Of a stretch of DNA of 64,000 nucleotides, positions 44,585 to 55,154 are shown piece by piece. Source of the DNA: Flammula alnicola (lineage: Eukaryota > Basidiomycota > Agaricomycetes > Agaricales > Strophariaceae); contig JADNRV010000032.1 in assembly GCA_015499995.1 (NCBI GenBank), positions 248,001 to 312,000 of the forward strand, read 5' to 3'. The notes beneath the pieces were generated by a model. That model saw only the letters and a program-made list of their open reading frames with translations. It had not been told where the DNA came from and did not search any database. How positions within the stretch are numbered: the stretch's first letter is position 1; every line of letters begins with the position of its first letter. Made by a program: the position numbers and the translations under genes.

Positions 44585-45560
44585 TTATTCATCTTTATAG
44601 AGTCCAGCTTCACTGGGAGCCTCAAAGGGTTGCCATGCTTCTTCCGTACTGGCAGAGGGACGCCAATACCCAAAGAGATTGGCACCGCGGACCAGTAGGT
44701 TGGATATGATCCCACCTGCAGCCAGTCCAAACCGGACAAAGGGTGCACTGGCAGGAAGAAGCAGGGCAGCGAAATCCTATGAGACAGTGTGATTTGAGTA
44801 CAACGGGAATGATTAATGATTACAGTAAGGAGACGCACTTCTGGGTGATAGAAGTCTTCTTGCTGTGATATATAATACAACCCGTCTTGTTTTCGAAGGG
44901 TTAGTCGAATGATGAGTCTGTGGGTCGAAAAAGGTTGGAAATTAGCGCTGGTAGCGGGGAGAATTCTGATCAATACCTACCGGGCTGGGGCAGGTGTGAT
45001 AGGCAAGAAGAATAATTTAAACCATTGTACGCCCTCCAAGTATAGCAAATTTTGAGTCGAGTCAAAAACTAAATGACGAACTTTCGTTAGTCAAGAGCTC
45101 CAATGGAGCGTTACTGTGAAGACGCGGAACAGGTCACTGAGGGGGTGGGATCAGAAGACGCGCTGTTCACCGCTTATAAATCGAGTCTTTCCTTCGGCGG
45201 TGACACATCAAGAGGTTACTCCGTCATCTGTCGACACATCCGCGGCACTCAGCCTCAGGTTTGAAAGAATAGACTGACCTATGCTCTCAAGCTTGATATC
45301 GATACGGGGTGATAGCACGCGATACCATCTGTCATGAAGGTTAGGATTGAAATAATCTTAATAGTTATTTGTAACCCGCACTGATAGACCCCAAGTACAG
45401 CATTCCTTGAATTTGGACCCGATTCTACAGAGCACACCGGATGTCGAAAAGCAACATCGGACGTCATGTAGCTCTCTATAGCAGCTTTTTGGACATCCGG
45501 AGAGTCTGTGGCCGTTAGTTGGTAGACCACCGAGTTGATCTCTTGGGGAGGATTTTCCAT
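44585..45560 (-). CDS. SigF/NTF2-like (SnoaL-like) domain protein
   Basis: Five exons on the minus strand (45560-45382, 45328-45279, 45068-44981, 44917-44839, 44776-44585) join in phase to 195 residues. The first exon gives MENPPQEINSVVYQLTATDS and AAIESYMTSDVAFRHPVC, the helix and cone-like start of an NTF2-type fold. Next are WYRVLSPRIDIKLESI, VFDSTQNLLYLEGVQWFKLF and IIRLTLRKQDGLYYISQQED, the beta-sheet part. The C-terminus has a hydrophobic stretch (LLLPASAPFVRFGLAAGGII) and ends GLYKDE. Similar fungal proteins are described as SigF-like NTF2-like. Neither a substrate nor a partner is known. No lesion seen. Confidence 0.8.
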
Positions 45561-46468
45561 GTTGCTGCTTGGAGAGTTGAATGAAGGTGGAAATGAAGGG
45601 CGAATTCAGCGAACACGCGCTGAGGTTGCGCTGACTCGGAGCAAAGCCGCATTGAAATGACGTCGCCGTACGGGACGCTTGTGTTGTTTGGTCCTAACTG
45701 GTGTTGGACTCCAGAAGAAACAACGCGTTGGCCCGAGCAACGCGTTTTGCAAGCTCTTTGCTTGAATGCGAACCACCACACATTGCACAGCCGGCCGTCA
45801 ACTCGTTGTTTCTGGTCGAGTCAATGAATCCTCAGTCTCACAGAAAGTGATATGCTACTTCTGCATGGTTTTCGAAGCCAGAATATGCCCTCCTGCAATT
45901 GTATTTCGAAGTTCTTCCAAGATTCCGGCGGACCGTTGCACCACAAGATTCGGAGTTTCTTTATGGCGTCAGAAGTCATTCTGGACAAAGAATCGGCCCC
46001 TCATATGGCACACGTGTCCATGTAACCAATTTCGGCTTTGTAATGCTGCATGGTCGCCCACAAGTGAACAGCCGTGTCCACATTGCAGTGATTAGAGGAA
46101 GGAGCCATGGGTCAGGTGAGCTCTCCAGTCAGTTTCTATGATGTAACGAAAGGTCATTATAGACAGAATATGTATCATGGGTTGAACGGAGAAGAACCGC
46201 AATTAAATCTATGGAATTCAGTCCACCATGAATGGTCAAAGTTCTGAATTCAGAAGTCCGTACATGTAACGGAACCGAATCCTTCCTTTGCGTCCATGGA
46301 TGTATACATGTAGGTCTCTCGCACAGTGCGCTCGTGATTGCTCGTTTTAACCAGCAGTTTCACAGGTCATCCAATTTCACGAAATGTAAACCAACATGGC
46401 GTTTGGTACTCTATACTACGTGCAGCACCGCTATTCTGGCATACGGCTGAAATTTCTCACAACACTGG
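45561..46468. other. intergenic between divergent genes
   Basis: About 900 bases. Open frames of 80-110 codons occur on the plus strand (45766-46141) but have no recognisable family or start context. No repeats noted. Confidence 0.45.
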
Positions 46469-46476
46469 TATATAAA
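46469..46476 (+). promoter_or_regulatory. TATA box of FAH-family gene
   Basis: tatataaa about 50 bases before the ATG at 46526, which supports that ATG as the true start rather than upstream ATGs. Confidence 0.55.
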
Positions 46477-46525
46477 CTTCGTCTGGTTCGTTCCAGAAAC
46501 CAAGCATTCTGCATTCTCAATAATC

Positions 46526-47654
46526 ATGCGTCTACCAGTCATTTCAGCCATCCTATCACTTTCCTCGTAGCGAGCGCACAGCGCTTCGTCAGGTTTATCT
46601 CGACAGACAGCAAAGAGTATTACGGTGATGCCATTCTTCCTCCTAAAACCATAGATGCATCCACGAGTAAGGAAGCTCGGGTCATCACAGGCGACATCTT
46701 GGGCGATTTTACCATTACCAATCAAATTGAGGTATGTGATATCCAGTCTGTCTTCGAGATTTGAATGCCGATGCATTTCCCAAATAGCCAATCAAGAAGC
46801 TTTTGTCGCCTCTTCCGAACGAAAGAGTGCGAACTGTTCGATGCGTCGGTTTCAACTACGTCGCCCATAGCGAAGAGGCACGGAAACTCTATCCCATAAA
46901 ATACTGTCACCTAACCCAGCTGAACTTGACAGGCCGGCGTTGCAATTCCTCAATGGCCTATTTTGTTCTATAAACCTTGGACAGCGTTGAATACTCCCAG
47001 CGACCCCATTCCTGTTACTGCAGGTTACCAAACCCAAGGAAACTTTACCTCCGAAATGGACTATGAAACCGAACTTGTCGTTGTCATCAAGAAGCAAGCC
47101 TTCAACATCTCAGACGACGAAGCTCTAGATCATGTCCTCGGATACTCTGTAGGACATGATGTTTCACACCGTGGATGGCAAATCGGTGAGTATGGAAGTA
47201 ATTAGCACGGTAATTCCATTCATATCTTTTGTTGTAGATCGCGGAGGTCAGCCTCAGCCCCAATACTCTATGGGCAAGGGCGCCGACGGCTGGGCTCCAT
47301 GGGGGCCAGCTATCGTGTCGACCAATATCATCAACGACCCTCAGACATTGAATTTGTGGACCAAAGTCAACGGCGTCATTATGCAGAACGACACTACGGC
47401 AAACATGATTTTCTCTGTCAAACATCTCGTTTCCTTCTTTTCGATGGGAACAACCTTGCTCCCTGGGGACGTAATCTTTACTGGAACGTTAGTCATTTCG
47501 TTCATTTCAATTAGAAAACGGCCATTGATGAAAAAACAGGCCCAGTGGTGTGCAACTTGGAAAGACTGACCCGAACTGGCTGAAGAACGGCGATGTCGTA
47601 GAAGTTGGCATGGAGAATGTCGGCACTTGTACGAACACTATCAAATACGAATAG
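46526..47654 (+). CDS. fumarylacetoacetate-hydrolase (FAH) family protein with probable signal peptide; one base missing in exon 1
   Basis: Exons 46526-46731, 46788-46877, 46933-47185, 47238-47487 and 47540-47654 fit 304 residues if one base is restored near 46560-46562. The family core is clear: KKLLSPLPNERVRTVRCVGF, YKPWTALNTPSDPIPV, MDYETELVVVIKKQAFNISD, VLGYSVGHDVSHRGWQ and MGKGADGWAPWGPAIVS. Then come VNGVIMQNDTTANMIFSVKH and LLPGDVIFTGTPSGV. FAH enzymes hydrolyse or decarboxylate diketo acids with a divalent metal held by Glu/Asp residues, here in the MDYETEL block. As written, the ATG frame gives MRLPVISAILSLSS then stop. One extra T gives a hydrophobic leader ending LVASA before QRFVRFIST, a typical signal peptide, so the product may be secreted. 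Intron 2 starts with GC (46878). Confidence 0.85.
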
Positions 47655-47725
47655 GGTATTCTTCGTCAAGATATACATATTTTTTTTTGCCTCTGTACTG
47701 AAAGATGTAAAAGTATAGTCTAAGG

Positions 47726-48795
47726 CTATCTTACTTCAACTTTTCGACCCGCCCAGTCTTCCCGTAACTTGGCCTCCACGAGACTATTCGTCTCTTTTGC
47801 TTTCGTGACAGCGATCTCAACCAATCGTAGAATATCATCTGTGCCCAGTGGCACTCCTCCCAGTTTTTGCAGTACACATATCTCCTTTTGTGCGTTCAGT
47901 GCTATTGAGACCAATCCTGCGCTGAGGCGCTGTTCAAGCTGCGAAGGATCAAGAACCGGTGGCGTAGTGGTGTCGGGGAAGAAAGCAAAAGTGAAGCAGA
48001 ATGGCGTGTGGTGAATGGCCAGGGGAACTGGAGCGCGCTCAGTGGGTAAATGCTGTGAAATCGGAGGGTTAGATATTATTTCAGCTATGGAAAGAAGACT
48101 GGGACAATTACCACTGTGACTTCATCTCCAATAACCTCGACATCTGGTCGTCGGAAGTGTTTCAGTGCAACCATTCCGGCGAGGCAAGCGCAGTCAAGAA
48201 GATTTCCCGCGTCGGCCAGGAAATGGAGAGTCAGGCGAATGTGCCAGACCTATACATGGTCAGATAAGTACGGATAGATCACAATGACACTCACCCTCTG
48301 ACCAGCCAAAATACAAAGCGATTCCTTATCCAACGCATCACTTCTCTTCAAAACTTTGTCCAGCATTCGCGTAATCGTAACTTCCTCGTCTGAGGGCCTG
48401 TTTTTCTGGTTCAACCGCGTCAGGGACTAACTTCAGACGACCACATACCTACCGGCCTGGTTCATAATCACTGGACGCCATCGGCGAAATCTCAGAGTGG
48501 ATCGTGAGCGAGCCTTCGAATGGCCGCTCTGGTTGAGGCTTGACCATTTTTGCTTCAACTTGAGCCAGGACACTGTATGGATAATGGAAGAGTCAGGAAG
48601 TCCATATCGCGTTGAAACAAGCGGTGGAACGCACCGTGTTTTTCCAAGAGCGCATTCTACCCAGCCAAGATCTGGACCAAAAGTCAGACTTGGGGTGCGC
48701 ATTTCTAACGGTAATCGTCCATCTATTCTTTGGGATTCCTTTAGTGCGGCAAAAAGGAATTCTTTCTCTGGTATTGAAGGTGATGGCGGTCTCAT
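47726..48795 (-). CDS. RRP45: exosome complex RNase PH-like subunit RRP45 (EXOSC9)
   Basis: RRP45 is a non-catalytic ring subunit of the RNA exosome, which processes rRNA and degrades RNA in nucleus and cytoplasm. The minus-strand ATG at 48795 gives EKEFLFAALKESQRIDGRLP and GWVECALGKTR. Later exons encode VLAQVEAKMVKPQPERPFEG, IHSEISPMAS and ALDKESLCILAGQR. These are followed by VWHIRLTLHFLADAGNLLDC, ALKHFRRPDVEVIGDEVTVH and APVPLAIHHTPFCFTFAFF. The last exon ends with NAQKEICVLQKLGGVPLGTD and stop at 47726. The order and length (about 300 residues) match fungal RRP45, without the extended C-terminal tail of animal EXOSC9. The 5' end faces TRM112 across 119 bases. Confidence 0.92.
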
Positions 48796-48914
48796 CTTGT
48801 TTTAGAGAGTGAGGGGAGAAAGAAAGAATTGTTCGGATGCAATTTTACGCTTGACCATCTGATCGCCGCTGGCCCGGGTCACGGTTCTATCTTCCTCTTT
48901 TACCAACACCCACC
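48796..48914. promoter_or_regulatory. 119-bp bidirectional promoter of RRP45 and TRM112
   Basis: Start codons of the two genes face apart, 119 bases from each other. The interval contains a purine-rich run (agagagtgaggggagaaaga) and a GC-rich centre (gccgctggcccgggtcac). No TATA box is seen, as expected for housekeeping genes. Confidence 0.7.
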
Positions 48915-49444
48915 ATGGTTCGCCTTATCACACATAATCTCCTAGCATGCCATGCAAAGGACTGCAATACGAATAATTTCCCTCTAGTGTTCAAAGATGT
49001 GCAACTAGAGATCAGAGAGGCCGATTTCAATCCAGAATTTCTGAAAGGCTTCATGCCCAAGATTGAATGGAAAGCGCTTGTTGATACTGCCAGACAGGTG
49101 AATGATTCGTTATGTATGATAGACTTAGACTTACATTTTTTTCTAGCTAGGTGATACATCGTTGCCTCTGGAGCAACCAGAGATGTTGGATGATGAATTC
49201 TTGAAGAACCTCCACCACGTCCTGCTCGAGGTACTGGGACACTTCACATTGGTCTCTGCCGGTCTAAATCTTTTTTCAGATCCATGTCGAGGAAGGATCA
49301 ATGACATGTCCAAACTGCGGGCATGTCTACCCAATTTCAAATGGAATCCCGAACATGGTGAGTTCACTCTTGGACTTTTTTACAGAGGAAAATCAATACT
49401 AATGTTGTATTTCTCAGCTTTTAGCCGAGCATGAGATTGGTTAA
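48915..49444 (+). CDS. TRM112: TRM112, activator subunit of tRNA/rRNA/release-factor methyltransferases
   Basis: Exons 48915-49097, 49147-49230, 49280-49357 and 49418-49444 join in phase to 123 residues, the usual size. TRM112 stabilises the methyltransferases TRM9, TRM11, MTQ2 and BUD23. The N-terminus ([17 protein letters not shown]) and [18 protein letters not shown] give the paired cysteines of the zinc-binding domain. [20 protein letters not shown] and [17 protein letters not shown] match the central helical domain. The last exon adds only LLAEHEIG, a short conserved C-terminus. All landmark residues are present. Confidence 0.95.
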
Positions 49445-49700
49445 TAGTCTTCAACATAAGCAACAAAACGAGTCGGTACATTTGATTGGCGACCCATGCT
49501 TGTTGTTCACTAGTGGTCGACATATCAGCTTACCAGGCGGTCCGGAATAATGTACAGATGAAATAGGTTGATTGATGAAGCAAAGTACGCGCGAGACTAC
49601 TGTTACATTCTCAGAATAGAGCTCACTGATACTCATAGGTTTAAAGGTCCGAGTTTGTAGATAATGAATGCAAGGAATCCTTCACATCCGAGTGCACGGC

Positions 49701-51554
49701 TTAAGCGGCGGAGGCGATGGTGCTCTTCAAGCCCTTCAAGGAAGGCGAGAAAAAGTATTCACCACCGCGAGGGATAATGAAAGCTGGCATCGACAAGACC
49801 TTCTGCTCCGCAAGAGGATCAAGGCCTGACATCGCACGAACTCCTTGGCCAATAAGGGGATCCAATCTGAGAAGAAGAAAAAGTAAGATTCAATGTTGAC
49901 TGATTAATGGATGACAGATATACGAACCCAGGGGCTTCGGGTTGGGTCTCGAAAGGCGGGAAGTTGGTGTTGTTCGCCCAGCCTTGATGTGCGAGATCAA
50001 CATCATATCGAACACCGTTCTAATGGATTTCACTTACTTTGCTGAAGGAATTGGAAACCGTTTACGAGGCTGGATTGGTAGCAGGCAAACAGAAGGCCTC
50101 GGCCGTGCTGGGTCTTCGCCGCGTGTTTCTCCTCTGCAGTAACTTCTGGCCCGAATTGCACGCCTCTGCGCATAATGCGCCGACCTTCAATCGGGATAGG
50201 GTTGATACCAGGAGGTGGGGCCTCGAGGTCGTTCCTCGGGTTGGTCTTGCGAACATGTGCAGCGAATGGGCACCGAAGCTGAGAATTAATCTCTCCGGCG
50301 AAGGCAAAGTCGTTGTTCCTAATTATCGAAAATTAATTAGACCAGAATATCGCAGATAGGCAGCTCTCCAACCTCTTTGGATCTTTAGCAAGTGCCGGGT
50401 CGTCCTGGAATGGCGATACGTCAATAGGCGCACCTAAGAATGGTTGATTGAACGGTGAGTAATCGTGATGTTTCTTGGAAGGCTATCCACATACCGCTCT
50501 TCCAGCGTCCAACCATCCGTGCTCCAAGGAGGTCGCTTCCTTGCACTGGGGTGAGCGCCTTCCCGTTTCCGTCCTTCGCAATCGGGTTCTTCGTCAAGAA
50601 ATCATCGAATTCAGGGACTTGTTGGAAGAGATAACGGAAAGCAAGGAAACTGCCATCAGTGGCCCAGGCAGCCCTGGTCGTTTGGGCTACATCTCCTGGA
50701 TGACCAGTGAGGAGTACACCTGGGTCAACGAGCTTGGGCCCAGGGTTGATCACGGTGTCGAAGCCGTTGACGACTGGGTTAGAAATGCCATCCAAGAAGC
50801 CGAAACTGTTTGGACAATCGTTCGTGTAAGACTCAAGTTTCAAAGCTCCATGCAGACTTACTGCTCATGTCCAGATTCATCACCGGGTCGGACATCACCT
50901 TGGATGCTTATGATCTCCTTGATGGATGGGAATGGGGTGTTGACTCCGAAAACAAGTTCGATCTCGAGCTTCTTCTTCTGGATTGAGGCATGGCTCTCTC
51001 CAGAAATAAGGATCAGACCGTGCAAATCCTGAAGGAAATGCGCGTCCCAGTCGGGTGTTCCGTCACTCTTCTTGGGATCGCCGAGGTTGGTGATCGCATC
51101 TTGCTTTTGGCCAATCTTGAAAGGGTCTTGATCGCCGTTAGCCGCGAGACTGCTGTCATCAATCCCTAGCTGTGAGGAGAACAGTGGAAGGTTAGTCATT
51201 GGTATTCTCTACCCAGCATATTTCTGACCTTGATAAATCCTTGGTGCGAGAAGGAAATATTTACACCAGTCAAGGGGATGAGCCCGGGAAGTTTCTTCTT
51301 CTTGTGGTCAGCAATATCGTCACGGTCCTTCAGGACGCCGGCCACTGTCTTGATAAGTGGAATAAACTTGTTGAGGTCTTTCCTGAACTTCGCGACGTCC
51401 GTGATGTCGAAGAAGACATAGAACTGAGTCTTCTTTGGAAGGCCGCTCCTGTCCGACGTGGTAAGCAATATCCTTAGGCAATCAGCCAATATTCTTACAA
51501 AATATCTCCTTGGATATTGTTAAGATCGAGGGGTGCTGGAGCAGGTGTAGTCAT
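49701..51554 (-). CDS. dye-decolorizing peroxidase (DyP-type, haem)
   Basis: Haem peroxidase that oxidises dyes and lignin-related aromatics with hydrogen peroxide. The minus-strand ATG at 51554 gives MTTPAPAPLDLNNIQGDIL without a signal peptide. Downstream blocks: FYVFFDITDVAKFRKDLNKF, GLIPLTGVNISFSHQG and DWDAHFLQDLHGLILISG. FGFLDGISNPVVNGF contains the GxxDG motif with the catalytic Asp. AAHVRKTNPRNDLEAPPPGI carries the proximal haem His, and IMRRGVQFGPEV the distal Arg. Then GRGLLFACYQSSLVNGFQFL. The final exon includes FIIPRGGEYFFSPSLKGLKS and stop at 49701. Several short introns were seen and phases fit. A TATAAAA box lies on the minus strand near 51616-51610. Domain order and active-site residues are complete. 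The lack of a leader suggests an intracellular form or an unresolved 5' exon. Confidence 0.93.
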
Positions 51555-51609
51555 GATAATGTATGCAGAGGAGTGGTAATCTGGGCGTTAGTGTTTGCCT
51601 CTCGCCCTC

Positions 51610-51616
51610 TTTTATA
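51610..51616 (-). promoter_or_regulatory. TATA box of DyP gene
   Basis: TATAAAA read on the minus strand within gagtataaaagagg, about 56 bases before the ATG at 51554. Confidence 0.6.
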
Positions 51617-53804
51617 CTCATATGTATACCAGAAGGCAAAGCTCTTGCAATTACGGCTTCATTCCCCGCATTCAACGTAAAACACATCAGCATGGCTGTT
51701 GTTTGATACCGATTTTCGACATCCAACTCCATCCGCCGGAGTCGGGCGAAGCAGCAGCTTCGAAGATGATTGACGAGAAGCAGAATCCTTTTGCATCGGA
51801 GCCCCTCCATTTGCGCAGATGGTATCGTAATACTACATGCATTGCGGCGTCCAGCTGACAAGCCTTCCATTAACCGTGACTATTCAACACCAATCCCTGA
51901 GTGGCATTGCGGCCTGGGATTCATCTCCTGCTGGTAAAAATAGGTCACAGATCAATACCAAAATACCAAGAAAGCGCCCGAGTTCATAGCGCCGACACTT
52001 TGTCCACAGCAGCGGTCAAATATCTCCTAAACCGTTTAGTTTTATGGAGCTCGAGGTGGTGCATTACATGTCTTTCGATAAGCCATTGTGACCTTTTGTG
52101 CCCCTCCATCGTAATGATTAACATGACTAAGGTCGTTGAGTAATACCCCCTTGTTTTGCACAGACCGCATGACACCTCCACGAAAGTTCCTCCCGGAATT
52201 ATTTCCGCTACCGTCTGAGTCTTCAAAGATGGTTTTTTGCGGTACTCCAGCTGAAGGCCTCTGAAGGCTTTACATTGTCAGTTACGTATCACCGCGACCC
52301 CATTAAGACGGTTTCTGACTCTAACATTTTGCGTTCCTGATCTAGGCTCTCTGGCTGCACTGGTATTTATGTACTCTATGTACTGCAAAGTACACCTAAA
52401 CTTGAAGTATTACGGTAAACGTCTCTGTCACGAAAGAATTCACTAGCTCTTGTTCCTCTTTCCAGGAGAGATATATCCCGAGAGGAGACCACGGTAACTT
52501 TCCGAAGTGCAATGATCATGATCACGATCCCCTTCGTCGTCAAATTGATCCTTTAACCAAGGAAACATATGCTTAAGAGGCTTAATGAGCTGTCCCCCAA
52601 GGCCTGGGACTGATCCACCGCAGAGACATATCCAGTTGGCGACATCCTGACAGGGCTTCGGTGGACATCGCCTCGGAACCATTGCTCGCTGACTGTCGAT
52701 TTCCAAACCTTAAATCGGTCAAGGAAGGGTATGCAGCCCTACGCCACTGTATTCTGATGATAAAGATGCCAAGAGTGCCAAAGTCTTGTTTGACGGCATT
52801 GCTACTATTCTTTTCAAACAGATGGGTTTCTAGAACCTCGATTGCAAGTACTGAGAACATTACCTCCGAGCATGCTTCAGATTAGTTCGTGGGCTGCGCC
52901 AAAGTCAGTGGAATGTTCTCGCCAACTAACCTTTCACCGCTCGGGGAAGTTGACCATAATGTAACAATGGCAAGCAGGGAAGTGGTTATGCTTCTATTAC
53001 TAACTTGAAGGCTGTTCGTGGTGTACTGTCACGGACTCATGCCAGGCCTATCAAAAATTCTCGTTAAGGGTTATAAGTTTACGATAAGCTCGAAGGTTCA
53101 ATCATATACCTTTGGTCTATTGTTGCCGAGTTTTGATGTCCAAATTATTCGTAAAGGGCGCTGCATGGCGAAAGGTAGAAATGATGCCTGCCGGCATCAC
53201 CAACCAAAGGCAAGCGGTGTTCTCGAGACTCGAACTGCCACTACCCTTGACTCAAGTTGTGCACCTCTCTGGCTCATGTGTTCTATATTCTCAGAGAAGG
53301 AAAAATGGGCAGAAGGTGAAGCCTCGCAATTGTCCCTTGCACTAGTTCCAGCAAGGTGTTATTGTATTCCGAAAGATAAGTACATACATAGATCGATATA
53401 TAACTTATAAGCTTCCTCAACCTTAATGGGTACAGCTAAATGACTTGGAAGTTGTTCTGGGGGCCTGGTATTTACCATGGGTGGTATACAGTGTATTTTT
53501 ACCTAGAGATTGTATTGAGGCAAAAAAGGGCAAAGCGAGTACTCATAATGTAAGACGGTGCACGTTATTCGTGGATGGCAAATAAACAAACCAACAACTA
53601 GCATAATTAAACAAAATGTCTTGAGAAGAAACTTGAAGTTCACGAGGTCGGTCTGAAGGTGCTAGTTGAAAAATAATGTAGGATTGCAAAAAAAAAAATG
53701 GAAACGAGTGATCTATTTTTAGCTCATGTGTAGCGTTAGCCTCGATCAAGTCAAGAGTCGAGTAACTGTTTGGAAGAATCCTGGTCATATGTATATTATA
53801 ACCG
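51617..53804. other. gene-poor region
   Basis: About 2.2 kb without a supported gene. A plus-strand frame near 52661-52885 and others near 53018-53410 have no family features. An A-run of about 10 occurs near 53688-53698. Confidence 0.45.
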
Positions 53805-53812
53805 AAATCAGA

Positions 53813-54393
53813 GGATAATTCTATTTGGAAACCCGGGTTGTTGGCTTTTAGCGAGAAACCCCCCTAAATAAGGCAATAATCCCCGACGTCACGAGACTTT
53901 CCGCCGTAGCTCCCGTCCACCATCAGCGGCATTGTCGGCGGCACGCTCAGTAGTCGCGACTGTCCTTGCTGGCGCGGAAATCGAGCCAACAGCAAGTTTG
54001 AATCAACGTAGACTACCTTTGAAATCAAAATGATAATGATTCACTTGAACAATATTCAACCTTTTACCACGTTCTGCATCTTCTGAATGCTCTCCGACCC
54101 AGCTTGCTCGATGGTCATCAGAGGCAAACATGTTGCAGTAGAATTCAAAATCCTTGTATTTGAGAATATTCCTTCTATTTTATTCTTCATAAATACCTCA
54201 AAATAAGCGCACAAAACTCTTGTTTCACCGTCGACAAGAGCGAGGACTGTCGCGAGTTGAGCGTGCCGCCCACTTGCCGTTGATGGGGGACGGAGCCTCG
54301 GCAGGAGGTCTCGTGATATCAGGGATTATTGCCTTATTTAGAGGGGTTGCTCGGCTAAAAGCCAACAACCCGGGTTTCCAAATAGAATTATCC
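53813..54393. mobile_element. 581-bp foldback MITE with about 160-bp terminal inverted repeats and 8-bp target duplication
   Basis: The left end (ggataattctatttgg at 53813) recurs inverted at the right end (to 54393). The first 40 bases of the two arms are identical and similarity continues with a few mismatches for about 160 bases. The sequence AAATCAGA directly flanks both ends (53805-53812 and 54394-54401). No transposase frame lies between the arms. An 8-base duplication fits hAT-like (or P-like) transposition, so this is a non-autonomous DNA transposon. The central unpaired part is about 260 bases and AT-rich. Confidence 0.88.
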
Positions 54394-55154
54394 AAATCAG
54401 AGGGAGCTTCGGAGAAATTCTGTCTGAAACACTGGCATTGCTATTTTCTTGTGGTAAGATGGGATTACTTATCAAAATTTACTTGTGATCATTGGACGGC
54501 TTCTTACAAACTCTTGAAGATGGTTCGAGCCCTCATAAAAACAATAACGTGATGAGTATCTCCTTCGTATTCCTAGGAGTGTAAACAAGATATGTATTCG
54601 CACTAGACCCATTCCCCATTCCTAAGAAGTTCCGTCCCGAGAAGGGAATGGCTCATGCGTCCTTCTCGCATGGGGTTATTTCGAGAGAGTCGAACAAATC
54701 GGTTTATGTATGCCCCAAATCCCGTAATTCTTTTTGTCGGGAAAGTGAAGTCGAGGATCAAACAAGTCATCCGAGGTTTATCGATATCCCCGGCACTATC
54801 AGAAGCATCGGATCGAAAAAACGCGAGAGGTGGGAACTTTCCTTAGTTTCCTACAGAAAAAGGTTCTAGAGCCTACTAGGTTATATTTACAGGGAGGCAC
54901 AGTATGGCGGAAGTATAATGTTACTTGTTCGTGCTTCGTAGCTTTTGTTGGGTTTTCAAACAAAGCGCAGTGGGGAGTCTAGAGCCTCATTATCAGCTTC
55001 GTTTCCATCGTTTGCTTGCGTATTTTTGGCTCTCTGTGTGAAGGTGACTGGATGACAGGTAACGGCTCACGAAAGTATTTCGGAGTCGTTACGTGATTTG
55101 TTTAAGAAAACACATCTTTATGTTGTTGTATGCCCACGGACGGGTATAGAGTGT
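54394..55154. other. intergenic
   Basis: About 760 bases between the MITE and the second F-box block. No gene or repeat supported. Confidence 0.45.

Noticed and set aside
45766..46141. Plus-strand frames before the FAH gene
   Set aside because: Two overlapping frames without family, start context or splice support. The TATA box for FAH lies downstream of them.
51595..51858. Small plus-strand frame over the DyP promoter
   Set aside because: Antisense to promoter and 5' UTR sequence, with no recognisable protein feature.
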